From CANJIV01 sp046330225 (lineage in GTDB: Bacteria > Actinomycetota > Thermoleophilia > Solirubrobacterales > Solirubrobacteraceae): a stretch of DNA of 64,000 nt. The notes beneath the pieces were generated by a model, which saw only the letters and a program-made list of their open reading frames with translations, was not told the DNA's origin and did no database searches. The DNA lies in assembly GCA_046330225.1 (NCBI GenBank), contig JAXLTD010000006.1:124001-188000 (forward strand), read 5' to 3'. The position numbers and the translations under genes are program-made. This document shows, piece after piece, positions 17,355 through 25,852 of this stretch (position 1 is its first letter; each line of letters opens with the position of its first letter).

Positions 17355-18299
17355 GTGACGCCCGTGGTCACGATCACCGGCGGCAGCGGCTTTGTCGGGC
17401 AGCTGCTGCGGCGCGGGCTGTCCGAGGACGGCTGGGACGTGCGGGTGTTCGATCCGTTCCGAGGCCGCCTGGTGGACGCGGTGCGCCGGCGGTGGCTCGC
17501 CACCGCCGGCTCGCGTCCGGGCCGGCTGGGAGGCCGCGCGATCCGGCGGACGCAGGCGCGCGCCGAGCGGGCGCTCGTGCGCGCGGGGGCGATCCGGCGG
17601 GGGCCCGACGACATCCTGGCCGAGCCGGATGCCATCGCGGCCCGCTTCGCGGGCAGCCAGGCCGTGATCCACCTCGCCGGGATCCCCCACCCCCACCAGC
17701 CGGGCGCCACGGACGCCGACTTCGTGCGGCTGAACTACGACGCTGCCGTCAGCGTCTTTGCGGCCGCGCAGGCGGCCGGCGTTCGCACGTTCGTGTTCGC
17801 GTCCTCGGCTCAGGTGTACCGCATCAACGCGCCCCTGCGGCTCGAGCAGCTCCCGATCCTCGAGACGAATCCGCTCCCGCTCCCGGCGGAGGGCCAGACG
17901 ACGTACGGATTCCTCAAGGCCGCCTTCGAGCGCCACCTGGACGGCGCCTGCGCCGCCGGGCCGACGCAGGCCGTGGCGCTGCGCCTCGAGTACCCCGGCT
18001 TCCGGTCCACGACCCACCACAACCTCTACGTGAGCACGTCGGTCGAGAACCTCGTGGCCGGGTTTCGCTGCGCGGTGCGCCCGCCCGCGGACCTCGCCTT
18101 CGGCGCGTTCAACCTGGCGGATGCATGGGTCGACCCGGCCATCGTCGACATCCAGGCCTTCGTGCGGGCCACCTACCCCTACGTCCCCTGCCACGCCGAG
18201 GGCAACGCCTGCCTCCTGAGCACCGGCCTGGCGCAAGCCGTCCTGGGGTACCGCCCGGCGGCCCACGGGCACTACGTCGACGAGGCACTCGTCTGGTAG
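17355..18299 (+). CDS. NAD-dependent epimerase/dehydratase
   Basis: A 314-residue extended short-chain dehydrogenase. The nucleotide-binding motif is TGGSGFVG at residues 8-15. The catalytic set is Ser in FASSAQVYR and the Tyr-Lys pair in TYGFLKAAFE. Such enzymes modify nucleotide sugars. GTG 17355 is chosen because GGGAGG lies about seven bases upstream. It follows the glycosyltransferase on the same strand and probably belongs to the same surface-sugar pathway. The exact sugar cannot be read from the sequence. Confidence 0.85.
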   Translation: MTPVVTITGGSGFVGQLLRRGLSEDGWDVRVFDPFRGRLVDAVRRRWLATAGSRPGRLGGRAIRRTQARAERALVRAGAIRRGPDDILAEPDAIAARFAGSQAVIHLAGIPHPHQPGATDADFVRLNYDAAVSVFAAAQAAGVRTFVFASSAQVYRINAPLRLEQLPILETNPLPLPAEGQTTYGFLKAAFERHLDGACAAGPTQAVALRLEYPGFRSTTHHNLYVSTSVENLVAGFRCAVRPPADLAFGAFNLADAWVDPAIVDIQAFVRATYPYVPCHAEGNACLLSTGLAQAVLGYRPAAHGHYVDEALVW

Positions 18300-18321
18300 G
18301 TCATCCGTTCGGCCACGGGCC

Positions 18322-18348
18322 TCAATCCCGCCCGCGCCCATCCGATTA
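18322..18348 (+). promoter_or_regulatory. sigma-28 type promoter of the fliJ operon
   Basis: TCAA (18322-18325), 15 bases, TCCGATTA (18341-18348). Only eight bases separate the -10 from the GTG of fliJ, so the transcript should begin at or next to the start codon. Confidence 0.72.
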
Positions 18349-18356
18349 CCCCGGGC

Positions 18357-18818
18357 GTGAGCTCCCGGTCCTTCACGTTCCGCCTCGAGCGCGTGCGCGC
18401 GCTGCGCGAGCGCACCGAGGATCAGCGCAAGGAGGAGCTGGCGGCGTCGCTGACCCACCTGCTCCGGGGCGAGAGCCTGCTCGAGGCGGCCATCCGGCGC
18501 CGCGAGGACGCCGACCGCGCCCAGCGCAGCCTGATTTCGGACAGCGCCCTGGCTGGCCCCGACCTCATTGCGCTCCAGGGCTACCGCGAGCGAACCGAGC
18601 GCCTCCAGCAGGCCGCTGCTGAAGACCGCGACCGGCGGGAGGCCGAGGTGACCCGCCGCCGGGGCGCGCTCCGGGCCGCCGCGGTCGACCGGCAGGCGCT
18701 GGAGCGCCTGAAGGAGCGCCGTCGCGACGAGCACCGGCGCGAGACCGACCGGCGCGAGGCCGCCACCCTCGACGAGATCGCGATCGTCCGCCACCGCCGC
18801 CGGGACGGCTCGGCATGA
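18357..18818 (+). CDS. fliJ: FliJ, flagellar export chaperone and ATPase stalk protein
   Basis: A 153-residue, strongly charged coiled-coil protein. The opening FTFRLERVRALRERTEDQR is typical of FliJ, and the whole length is predicted helix. FliJ links the FliI ATPase ring to the FlhA gate. GTG 18357 is chosen because it follows the promoter directly; no ribosome binding site is visible. FliI and FliH, the usual upstream neighbours, are absent: a sugar gene precedes it instead. It overlaps the transglycosylase start by four bases. Confidence 0.85.
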   Translation: MSSRSFTFRLERVRALRERTEDQRKEELAASLTHLLRGESLLEAAIRRREDADRAQRSLISDSALAGPDLIALQGYRERTERLQQAAAEDRDRREAEVTRRRGALRAAAVDRQALERLKERRRDEHRRETDRREAATLDEIAIVRHRRRDGSA

Positions 18819-19531
18819 GCGGCCTGGCGTCGCTCGCGCCCGTCGGCCCGGCCGCTGCCCCCGCCGCGGCCGAGCCGTCCGCTCCGGGCGCCGACGCGGC
18901 GGCCCGGGTCCAGGAGATCGAGCAGCTCATCGCCCAGGTCGCCCACCCAGGCCAGCCGGCCTCCTTCCAGCAGCAGCTCACCGCTGCCTCGCTCCCTGGC
19001 AGCACCGACGGGATCGCCGCGGCCGCGGCGCCGGCGTTCACTCCGGCCCCGACGGCGACCGGCGCGCCGGTGCCGTACGCCGGCCTCATCGATGCCGCCG
19101 CCGCGAAGTACGGGGTCGACCCCAACGTCCTGCGCGGGCTCATCCGCCAGGAGTCCGACTTCAACCCGAACTCGGGGAGCTCGGCCGGAGCCCAGGGCCT
19201 GACCCAGCTCATGCCCGAGACGGCCCGGGGGTTCGGGATCACGAACCCCTATGACCCGGCGCAGTCGATCGACGGCGGGGCGCACGAACTCGCGAACTGC
19301 CTGAAGGCCTTCCACGGCGACTACACGCTGGCGCTGGCCGCCTACAACGCCGGGGTCGGCGCCGTCCAGAAGTACGGCGGCATCCCGCCCTACGCGGAGA
19401 CCCAGGCCTACGTCCGCAAGGTCCTGGCCTACGCCGACGAGTACCGCCGCCAGGCACCGGTCGCCGCGACACCTGCGACTCCGGTCGCTGCCGCGCCGAC
19501 CGGCGGCTTTGGCTCCTATCCCGTCACCTGA
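18815..19531 (+). CDS. lytic transglycosylase (SLT domain), flagellum-associated
   Basis: A 238-residue protein whose C-terminal half is a soluble-lytic-transglycosylase domain: catalytic Glu113 in LIRQESDFNPNS, then GLTQLMPETA, AYNAGVGAV and the end of the fold near ETQAYVRKVLAYADEYR. It cleaves peptidoglycan, presumably to let the rod pass the wall, because the FlgJ in this window lacks a muramidase domain. There is no Sec signal. Instead the N terminus has a short helix (ARVQEIEQLIAQV) and FQQQL at residue 51, shared with two other hydrolases here and resembling flagellar export signals. Translationally coupled to fliJ. Confidence 0.88.
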   Translation: MSGLASLAPVGPAAAPAAAEPSAPGADAAARVQEIEQLIAQVAHPGQPASFQQQLTAASLPGSTDGIAAAAAPAFTPAPTATGAPVPYAGLIDAAAAKYGVDPNVLRGLIRQESDFNPNSGSSAGAQGLTQLMPETARGFGITNPYDPAQSIDGGAHELANCLKAFHGDYTLALAAYNAGVGAVQKYGGIPPYAETQAYVRKVLAYADEYRRQAPVAATPATPVAAAPTGGFGSYPVT

Positions 19532-19556
19532 CCACCGAGGCACCCACGAGGCACCT

Positions 19557-21252
19557 ATGACCACGAGAACCACGGCGCCGGAGGCGTCGCGCGGAGGCGA
19601 ACCGCCGCCCCGCTGCGAGCCACCGGCCGCGACCGCCGCGAATGGGTTCGCGGCGATCCTCGACCACATGGAGACCCGGACCGCCACGGCGGAGGGTCAG
19701 CCCGGATCCGGCACCGACCGCCGGCCGGGCCCCAAAGATGGCCACGCCCCTGGGCACGGCCGCCACCTCGGCCGCGGCCACCGCCACGGCGAGCACGCGC
19801 TCGGGCGCACGGCCGGTCCCGCCTCCGGCACCCCGGCTGCGGCCGCGGCCGCGCCGGCCGGGTCCGCTCCGCCTCCCGCACCGTCGGGTGAGACGGCGGA
19901 GCCCCCGGCCGGAGCCGCTGCGGGGGAGGCCGAGACCCCGGCCGCCGTTCCCGCCCCGGGCGGCTCTGCCGACGCCCCAGCCGTCCCTGCGGCCCCGGGC
20001 GGCTCTGCCGACGCCCCAGCCGTCCCTGCGGCCCCGGGCGGCGACGCGCTGGCCGGGCCCGGCACCGCCGCCCTGCCACAGCCGGACGCGGCACCCGCGG
20101 CGCCCGCCGCTCCCTCCCCTGGGCTGCCGGCCGCCGCTGCCGGGCTGCCCGCGGAGGCCGCCGCGGCCGGGCCGTCCGCCGTCCCGTCGCCGGCCCCGCT
20201 CGCGGGCGCGACGGCCCCGGTCCCGCCGCCGCTGCCCGCGGCGACGGAACCGCCGGCCGCCGGCCGCCGCCAGCGCGGCGCCCGCGACGCCGCCCGCGGC
20301 ACCCGCACCCGAGGCCGGCGCCGCGGTCCCATCCGCGGCTCCCGCGGTCACGCCGGCGCCGCCGGCGCCGCCGGCGTCCGATCCGGCCGCCGCGTCCGCT
20401 GCGGCCGGCGCGTCCGCTGCGGCGACGCCCCCCGCCGCGCCGCCGGCTGCCGCGGCAGAACCAGCGCCCAGCGCCCCCGTCACCAGCCCCGCGGCGCCGC
20501 CCGCTGCGGCGGCAGCGACGCCCCCGCCCGAGGGCGCCGCGGCCCTGCCGATGCCCGGCGGGCCGGTCGGCGGCGAGCCTGGGCTCGCGCCGCCGGCACA
20601 GCCGGGCCCGGCTGCTGCCGGCCCGCCGGCCGCCAGCCCGGGCGAGGCCGCCGCCTCGGCAGGAGGCCCCGGCGAACCGGCGAACGCAGCCCCGGCCGCG
20701 CCGCCAGCGCCCGCCGCGGCAGGACCGGCGACGGCCCCCGCGCCTGCCGCGCCCGCCGCGCCGCCCGAGGCGAGCCGGCCCCTGCACCACGCCGGGTCGG
20801 TGCGCCCGCGGGCCACGTCGCTCGCGGAGGCCGTCGAGCACGTTCAGGCCACGATCCGCCTGGCCGCCGAGCGCGGCGTCCACCACGCGCGGCTGGCCCT
20901 GCGGCCGGCGTCGCTCGGGACGATCGACGTGCACCTGCGCACGACCCATGCGGGCCTCATTGCCACCGTCCACGCCGACTCCTCCGAGGCCAGGCACCTT
21001 CTGGCCGAGGCGGGCCTCGAGCTGCGCCGCAGCCTGGAGGACCAGGGCGTGACCCTCCTGCGGCTCGACATCGGCCACGGCCAGGACGGCCGCCCCGGCG
21101 CCGGGGCCGCGCGTCAGCCGGGCGACGATGCCCGCCCGGACCGCCGCGGCGCCCGGCGCGGCCCGGACGCCGACGACGGTCCCGCCGACCCGACCACCCG
21201 CGTGGAAACGCTCGAGCTGCCCAGCGGCGTGCTCGTCGACGTCCTCGCCTGA
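19557..21252 (+). CDS. fliK: FliK, hook-length control protein, with an apparent frameshift
   Basis: The C-terminal FliK domain is clear (HHARLALRPASLGTIDVHLR, then EAGLELRRSLEDQGVTLLR) but is in a different frame from the N terminus, which starts at ATG 19557 (FAAILDHMETR at 31-41). Both halves are Ala/Pro-rich with GC-rich third positions in their own frames. The switch lies near 20245-20275 in a run of GGCCGCC repeats and needs one base fewer. This may be a sequencing error, a real mutation or slippage. FliK measures the hook and switches export specificity through FlhB. A single ORF from 19642 exists but its first 200 residues look like shadow sequence. Confidence 0.7.
19953..20041 (+). 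repeat. 39-bp tandem repeat inside fliK
   Basis: Two exact copies of a 39-base unit (19953-19991 and 19992-20030) plus the first 11 bases of a third. In the FliK frame it encodes 13 residues, APGGSADAPAVPA. Copy number changes would alter the length of FliK in steps of 13 residues without breaking the frame. Confidence 0.85.
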
Positions 21253-21264
21253 ACGAGAGAGGCC

Positions 21265-21678
21265 ATGTCCACCATCGACCCCACCACGCGTGCCGCCGCC
21301 TCGAGCGGCGGGACGCCGGCGCCAGCCAAGCCGACCGGCGTGCTCGGGAAGGACGACTTCCTGAAGCTGCTCGTCGGACAGATGCGCAACCAGAACCCGA
21401 TGCAGCCCACCGGCGACAACGAGTGGATCTCCCAGATGACCCAGTTCTCGGTCCTCGAGCAGATCACGAACGTCGCGACGCAGACCACGGCCCTGACCGA
21501 CGAGCAGCGCACGACACGGACGCTCGCCCTGATCGGGAAGACCGTCACCTACCTCGACGACCAGGGAGCCGCACAGACCGGGGCCGTCGAGCGGGTAACC
21601 CTGACGAGCGACGGGCCCCGGCTCACCATCGGCGGCCACGCGGGCATCACGCCCGACGCGATCGCGGAGGTCCAGTGA
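21265..21678 (+). CDS. flgD: FlgD, hook cap protein
   Basis: A 137-residue short FlgD. It has the conserved N-terminal core (GKDDFLKLLVGQMRNQNPM, then WISQMTQFSVLEQI) and a truncated C-terminal domain. FlgD caps the growing hook while FlgE subunits assemble. F32-x-x-x-L36 matches the gate-recognition motif of rod and hook substrates. It lies after fliK, as in many flagellar operons, and overlaps the next gene (GTGA). Confidence 0.92.
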   Translation: MSTIDPTTRAAASSGGTPAPAKPTGVLGKDDFLKLLVGQMRNQNPMQPTGDNEWISQMTQFSVLEQITNVATQTTALTDEQRTTRTLALIGKTVTYLDDQGAAQTGAVERVTLTSDGPRLTIGGHAGITPDAIAEVQ

Positions 21679-22070
21679 CCCCGGTTCCGCACAACCCGGC
21701 GCTCGTGCCGCCGGGTGCCGTCGGCGCCCCGGCCCGATCCGGGCAGGCGCCGCCGGCCCGTCCGCCCGCGGCCCCGAAGGGGCCCGCGTTCGCGGACGTC
21801 CTGGCCAGGGAGGCCGGCGGCGTCGCGTTTTCGGGGCACGCTCTCCAGCGCATCGAGCGCCGGGGGATCGACGTCAGCCCTGCGGTCCTGCAGCGCCTGG
21901 ACGCGGGCGTTGCCCGTGCGGCGGGCAAGGGCGCGCGGGAGTCGGTCGTCCTCGTGGACGGCACGGCCTTCGTCGTGTCGGTCCGCAACCAGACCGTCAT
22001 CACGGCGGTGGATCGCGAGCACATGCGCGAGCACGTGTTCACCAACATCGACAGCGCCGTCATCGCATGA
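21675..22070 (+). CDS. conserved flagellar-operon protein (between flgD and flgE)
   Basis: A 131-residue protein with GTG start overlapping the flgD stop. The C-terminal 80 residues match the conserved family found at this place in Firmicute flagellar operons: FSGHALQRIERRGID, KGARESVVLVDGTAF and EHVFTNIDSAVI at the end. The N terminus is Pro/Ala-rich and carries FADVL at 39-43. The precise role of the family is not established to my knowledge; its position suggests hook assembly or export. Confidence 0.82.
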   Translation: MTPVPHNPALVPPGAVGAPARSGQAPPARPPAAPKGPAFADVLAREAGGVAFSGHALQRIERRGIDVSPAVLQRLDAGVARAAGKGARESVVLVDGTAFVVSVRNQTVITAVDREHMREHVFTNIDSAVIA

Positions 22071-22149
22071 CGCAGCCGGCGCTCCACATCACCCAACCCG
22101 GCTGGACCCGCCAGGGGAGCCGGACCCCACGAAAGGCAGGGATGTCCCA

Positions 22150-22980
22150 ATGATGCGAGGAATGTTCGCCGCGATCAGCGGCCTGCGCGCCCACCAGATC
22201 ATGCTCGACACGACCGCGAACGATCTGGCCAACGTCAACACCCTGGGCTACAAGTCGGCCCGCACCACGTTCCGCGACTCGCTGAGCCAGATCCAGCGCG
22301 GCGGCTCGGGCACGAGCGGCACGCAGGGCGGCACGAACGCGGCCCAGGTCGGCCTCGGCGTGCAGCTCGGCTCCATCGACAACCTCATGGGCACCGGCGC
22401 GATCCAGTCGACCGGGAACGTGCTCGACGTCGCGATCCAGGGCCAGGGCTGGTTCCGCGTTGGCACCGGCACGCCCCCCGCCGTGCCCACGTCGTTCCAG
22501 TACTCGCGGGCCGGCAACTTCACGACCAACGACGTCGGCTACCTCGTCACGGCAGACGGGTACTACGTCGTGGGCCGCAGTGCGGCCGGCGCCGGCGGCA
22601 CGGACCAGTACCTGCAGATCCCGCCGGGATCCACCAGCGTGGCGATCGCCCAGGACGGCGGTGTCTCCTACATCCCGACCGGCGGCGGCGCGCGGGTGAC
22701 CGCGGGCTACCTGTCCCTGGCCCTGTTCCCCAACGAGGCCGGCCTCGAGCGGGCCTCCGGCAACCGCTGGATCGCGGGGCCGAACTCCGGCGCCGAAGTC
22801 GTCGCCACGCCGGGCGGCGCCTACGGCCTGACCACGTCCGGGGCGATCGAGATGTCCAACGTCGACCTCGCCCAGAGCTTCACGAACATGATCACCGCCC
22901 AGCGCGGGTTCCAGGCGAACTCCCGGGTCATCTCGACGGCCGACGAGATGCTCCAGGACCTGGTGAACCTGAAGCGGTGA
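22150..22980 (+). CDS. flgE: FlgE, flagellar hook protein (short form)
   Basis: A 276-residue FlgE/FlgF/FlgG-family protein. The N-terminal rod motif is present (GLRAHQIMLDTTANDLANVN), as is the C-terminal helix ending SRVISTADEMLQDLVNLKR. Location after flgD and the tail SNVDLAQSFTNMITAQRGFQ favour hook protein rather than rod. It lacks the large D2 insert of enteric FlgE. ATG 22150 is taken, with GGCAGGGA upstream; ATG 22153 follows at once. FlgF and FlgG are encoded elsewhere (53-54 kb). Confidence 0.85.
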   Translation: MMRGMFAAISGLRAHQIMLDTTANDLANVNTLGYKSARTTFRDSLSQIQRGGSGTSGTQGGTNAAQVGLGVQLGSIDNLMGTGAIQSTGNVLDVAIQGQGWFRVGTGTPPAVPTSFQYSRAGNFTTNDVGYLVTADGYYVVGRSAAGAGGTDQYLQIPPGSTSVAIAQDGGVSYIPTGGGARVTAGYLSLALFPNEAGLERASGNRWIAGPNSGAEVVATPGGAYGLTTSGAIEMSNVDLAQSFTNMITAQRGFQANSRVISTADEMLQDLVNLKR

Positions 22981-23073
22981 GCCATGACGGCGTGGCGGGC
23001 AGGGCTGCGTTCGAGGGACCGCAGCCCTGTCCGGCGCCGCCGGCCCGACCCCGAAGAGCCAGCGAGGAATTCG

Positions 23074-23286
23074 ATGATCGTCCTGCACCGTCTCGGGCAC
23101 GACAACGACGAGCCCGTTCACGTCAACCCCGACCTCATCCAGACCGTCGAGGGCAATCCCGACACCGTGATCACCCTGACCACCGGCGTGCGCATGGTCG
23201 TCGCCGAGACCCCGGAGAACGTCGTGGACGAGATCCGCGAATGGCGGGTCGAGATCCTCGCCGAGGCGCTCAAGCGCCGCCGGTGA
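23074..23286 (+). CDS. flbD: FlbD/SwrD family protein
   Basis: A 70-residue protein of the small FlbD family (MIVLHRLGHDNDEPVHVNPD, then TTGVRMVVAETPENVVDEI). In Bacillus the homologue SwrD increases motor torque; this is known for the family, not shown here. ATG 23074 has GAGGAA before it, and the longer frame from 22984 has a basic, non-conserved extension. It lies directly before motA, and its last codons contain the -35 element of the motA promoter. Confidence 0.88.
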   Translation: MIVLHRLGHDNDEPVHVNPDLIQTVEGNPDTVITLTTGVRMVVAETPENVVDEIREWRVEILAEALKRRR

Positions 23287-23296
23287 GGTCCGACTA
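23270..23296 (+). promoter_or_regulatory. sigma-28 type promoter of motAB, overlapping the end of flbD
   Basis: TCAA (23270-23273) inside flbD, 15 bases, TCCGACTA (23289-23296) just after its stop. MotA starts 20 bases downstream. The motor genes can thus be transcribed separately from the hook genes. Confidence 0.72.
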
Positions 23297-23315
23297 CGCG
23301 GGCTAGGACTCCCAC

Positions 23316-24122
23316 ATGAAGGCAGCTACCGGCATCGGCATCGGGCTCGCCATGGGCGGCATCCTCCTTGGCGCGATCATGGAGGGGACCAGCCCGGCGG
23401 CCCTCATCAACATCCCCGCGATCATCATCATCTTCGCGGGGACGGCCGGGGCTACCATGGCGGCCGTCGGCATGGACCGCATGAAAGCGGTTCCGGGGCT
23501 CTACAAGCGCGTGCTGAACGCCGAGCCGCCCGACCTGAAGGGCCGGGTGACGCAGCTCGTGTCGTTCGCCGAGATGGCCCGCCGCGACGGCCTGCTCGCC
23601 CTCGACGAGCACCTGGAGGAGATCGACGACGAGTTCACCCGCAAGGGCCTCCAGCTCGTGGTCGACGGCACCGACCCGGAGCTCGTGCGCGACATCCTCG
23701 ACTCCGAGATCGAGGCGATGGAAACCCGCCACAAGGCGGGCGCCGAGACGTTCAAGCAGGCGGGCGGCTTTGGCCCGACGATGGGCATCCTCGGCACGGT
23801 CATGGGCCTCATCCACGTGCTCGGCAACCTCTCCCAGCCCGAGACCCTCGGGCCCGCGATCTCCGGCGCGTTCATCGCCACGCTCCTCGGCGTCGGCGCG
23901 GCCAACGTCGTGTTCCTGCCGATCTCCAGCCGCCTGAAGGACCTCTCCGCCGAGGAGGTCGAGCTGCGCACGCTGACCGTCGAGGGGATCCTGTCGATCC
24001 AGGCCGGCGACAACCCGCGCCTGGTCGCCGAGAAGCTCTCCAGCTACGTCCCGCCCGCCGAGCGCGACGATCCCGACGAGGCCGGCGAGGACGCCCCCGT
24101 GCGCGAGGCGGCGGCGGCATGA
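23316..24122 (+). CDS. motA: MotA, flagellar stator protein
   Basis: A 268-residue MotA with four membrane segments: two near the N terminus (GIGIGLAMGGILLGAI, INIPAIIIIFAG) and two after a cytoplasmic domain (GPTMGILGTVMGLIHVL, GAFIATLLGVGAANVVF). The cytoplasmic loop carries the charged residues that contact FliG. With MotB it forms the ion-driven stator. The C-terminal tail is acidic. It overlaps motB by four bases. Confidence 0.95.
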   Translation: MKAATGIGIGLAMGGILLGAIMEGTSPAALINIPAIIIIFAGTAGATMAAVGMDRMKAVPGLYKRVLNAEPPDLKGRVTQLVSFAEMARRDGLLALDEHLEEIDDEFTRKGLQLVVDGTDPELVRDILDSEIEAMETRHKAGAETFKQAGGFGPTMGILGTVMGLIHVLGNLSQPETLGPAISGAFIATLLGVGAANVVFLPISSRLKDLSAEEVELRTLTVEGILSIQAGDNPRLVAEKLSSYVPPAERDDPDEAGEDAPVREAAAA

Positions 24123-24970
24123 GCGCGCGCGGACGCCGCCACAAGGGCGGCCACGAGGAGGAGTCCGACGAGCGCTGGCTCCTGACCTACGCCGACATGA
24201 TCACGCTGCTCATGGCGCTGTTCATGGTGCTGTTCTCGATCTCGGTCGTGAACAAGTCGAAGTTCGAGACCCTGCAGCGCAGCCTGAAGGAGGCCTTCTC
24301 GGGGAAGATCCTGCCGGGCGGCTCGTCGATCGCGCAAGCGGGCTCGAACCCCAACACGAAGTCCCCCTCGCCCGACAGCCCGTTCACGCCCGCCGCGCCG
24401 TCGGTGGTCAGCGTCGCCGCCCCGCCCGGCGCCAAGGGCTCGAAGTCGCCGTCGGCCTCGAACGCCCAGAACGAGGACCAGACCTTCCGGGCGCTGAAGG
24501 CCCAGATCGACCGCTACGCGCGCCATCGCGGCCTCAGCCGCGTGGTCTCGACGACGATCACGCCCCAGGGCCTGCGCATCCGCCTGCTCACCGACAAGGT
24601 GGTGTTCGACTCGGGCAGCGCGACCGTCAACGCGGGCGGGCGGCCGCTCATCGGCGAGATCGCCACGATCCTCGACCGCGAGAACCTCCATCCCATCCAG
24701 GTCGACGGCCACACCGACGACCGGCCGATCTCCACGGCCCGCTTCCCCGACAACTGGGCGCTGTCAGTGGCCCGGGCCACGAGCGTCGTGAGCCTGCTGA
24801 TCGACGACGGGGTGCCGCCCGCGCGCCTCGGTGCCGGCGGCTACGCCTGGTACCGCCCGGCGGCCACGAACACCACCGCCGCCGGCCGCGCGCGCAACCG
24901 GCGCGTCGAGATCCTCATCCAGCGCCTCAAGCGCCCCCTGCCGACCACCAGCGGAGTGACGTTCCCATGA
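24119..24970 (+). CDS. motB: MotB, flagellar stator protein
   Basis: A 283-residue MotB. One membrane helix (LLTYADMITLLMALFMVL) contains Asp26, the ion-binding residue. A Ser/Pro-rich linker leads to a C-terminal OmpA-like peptidoglycan-binding domain (VVFDSGSATVNAGG, QVDGHTDDRPI, GAGGYAWYRP, NRRVEILI). It anchors the stator to the wall and conducts ions. The ion type (proton or sodium) cannot be decided by eye. It overlaps fliL by four bases. Confidence 0.95.
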   Translation: MSARGRRHKGGHEEESDERWLLTYADMITLLMALFMVLFSISVVNKSKFETLQRSLKEAFSGKILPGGSSIAQAGSNPNTKSPSPDSPFTPAAPSVVSVAAPPGAKGSKSPSASNAQNEDQTFRALKAQIDRYARHRGLSRVVSTTITPQGLRIRLLTDKVVFDSGSATVNAGGRPLIGEIATILDRENLHPIQVDGHTDDRPISTARFPDNWALSVARATSVVSLLIDDGVPPARLGAGGYAWYRPAATNTTAAGRARNRRVEILIQRLKRPLPTTSGVTFP

Positions 24971-25410
24971 AGTCCAAGCTGAAGTTCATCATCCCGATCG
25001 TCCTGATCGCCGGGTTCGCCGCCTACAAGTTCGTGCTGGCCAAGCCGCCGCCCGCGGTCCCGAAGAAGGTCGACGGCGCGGTCTACGTGATGCCGAAGGA
25101 CTTCCTCATCAACCTCGCCGACTCGCGGTTCGCAAAGCTGAACGTCGGCCTCGTGCTCGCGCCCGGCTTCGTCGCGGCGCCGCCGGCCGCGGAGGGCGCC
25201 GCGGTCACGCCGCCCGACGGCTACGGGGCCATGGAGCAGGAGGCGGTCGTCCGCGACATCGTCACGAACACGATCACCGGCGACGACGCCACCGTGCTGA
25301 CCTCGGCCGCCGGCCGCAAGAAGATCAAGGCCGAGATCCTCAGGCAGATCCAAAAGACGACCGACGTCAAGGCGACGCGCGTCCTGCTCATGGACGTCGC
25401 AGTCCAGTGA
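24967..25410 (+). CDS. fliL: FliL, stator-associated basal body protein
   Basis: A 147-residue protein with one N-terminal membrane helix (FIIPIVLIAGFAAYKFVLA) and an extracytoplasmic FliL domain (YVMPKDFLINLADSRF, then IVTNTITGDDATVL and IKAEILRQIQK). FliL surrounds the stator and helps torque at high load. The gene lies directly after motB and before fliN, as expected. Confidence 0.9.
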   Translation: MKSKLKFIIPIVLIAGFAAYKFVLAKPPPAVPKKVDGAVYVMPKDFLINLADSRFAKLNVGLVLAPGFVAAPPAAEGAAVTPPDGYGAMEQEAVVRDIVTNTITGDDATVLTSAAGRKKIKAEILRQIQKTTDVKATRVLLMDVAVQ

Positions 25411-25424
25411 CCCCGGAGGCCGGC

Positions 25425-25772
25425 ATGTCAGACGAGGTCCAGTTCGAGGAGTTCACCCCCGGCGGCGACGGCCAGGGGCGCAGCGGCGACCTGTCGCTGC
25501 TCCGGGACGTGCCGGTGCAGGTGGCCGTCGAGATCGGCCGCACGCAGATGACGATCGGCGAGGCGCTCGAGCTCGGCCCGGGCTCGATCGTGACGCTCGA
25601 CCGCGTCGCCGGCGAGCCGGCGGACCTGCTCGTGAACGGGCGGACGATCGCCCGCGGCGAGGTCGTGGTCATCGACGAGGAGTTCGGCCTGCGCATCACC
25701 GAGGTGCTGGCCGGATCCGACCCCGTCGTCGCTCCGGCCGACGTCGCGCCCGCCGCCGACGTCTCCGCGTAG
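25425..25772 (+). CDS. fliN: FliN, flagellar motor switch protein
   Basis: A 115-residue FliN whose core is a SpoA domain (VAVEIGRTQMTIGEALEL, DLLVNGRTIARGEVVVID, FGLRITEVL). It forms the lower C-ring with FliM and docks the export ATPase complex. ATG 25425 has GGAGG eight bases upstream; the GTG at 25407 overlapping the fliL stop is less likely. A FliY-type protein at 6971 is a second FliN-like component. Confidence 0.92.
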   Translation: MSDEVQFEEFTPGGDGQGRSGDLSLLRDVPVQVAVEIGRTQMTIGEALELGPGSIVTLDRVAGEPADLLVNGRTIARGEVVVIDEEFGLRITEVLAGSDPVVAPADVAPAADVSA

Positions 25773-25792
25773 GCCCGCGGCGGCCCGGGCGC

Positions 25793-25819
25793 TCAAGCCG
25801 CGCCCGGACCCGCCGACTA
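25793..25819 (+). promoter_or_regulatory. sigma-28 type promoter of the fliOPQR-flhBA operon
   Basis: TCAA (25793-25796), 15 bases, GCCGACTA (25812-25819), the commonest form in this window. It precedes the export-gate genes, which are early genes in enteric bacteria. Confidence 0.78.
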
Positions 25820-25822
25820 CCG

Positions 25823-25848
25823 GGACGACTCTTCCCTCGGAGTCGTCC
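25823..25848 (+). promoter_or_regulatory. hairpin in the fliO leader
   Basis: GGACGACTC (25823-25831) pairs with GAGTCGTCC (25840-25848), a perfect 9-bp stem with an eight-base loop. It begins at the predicted transcription start and ends five bases before the ATG, where no ribosome binding site is visible. It could stabilise the 5' end or limit translation. Confidence 0.45.
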
Positions 25849-25852
25849 TCGT

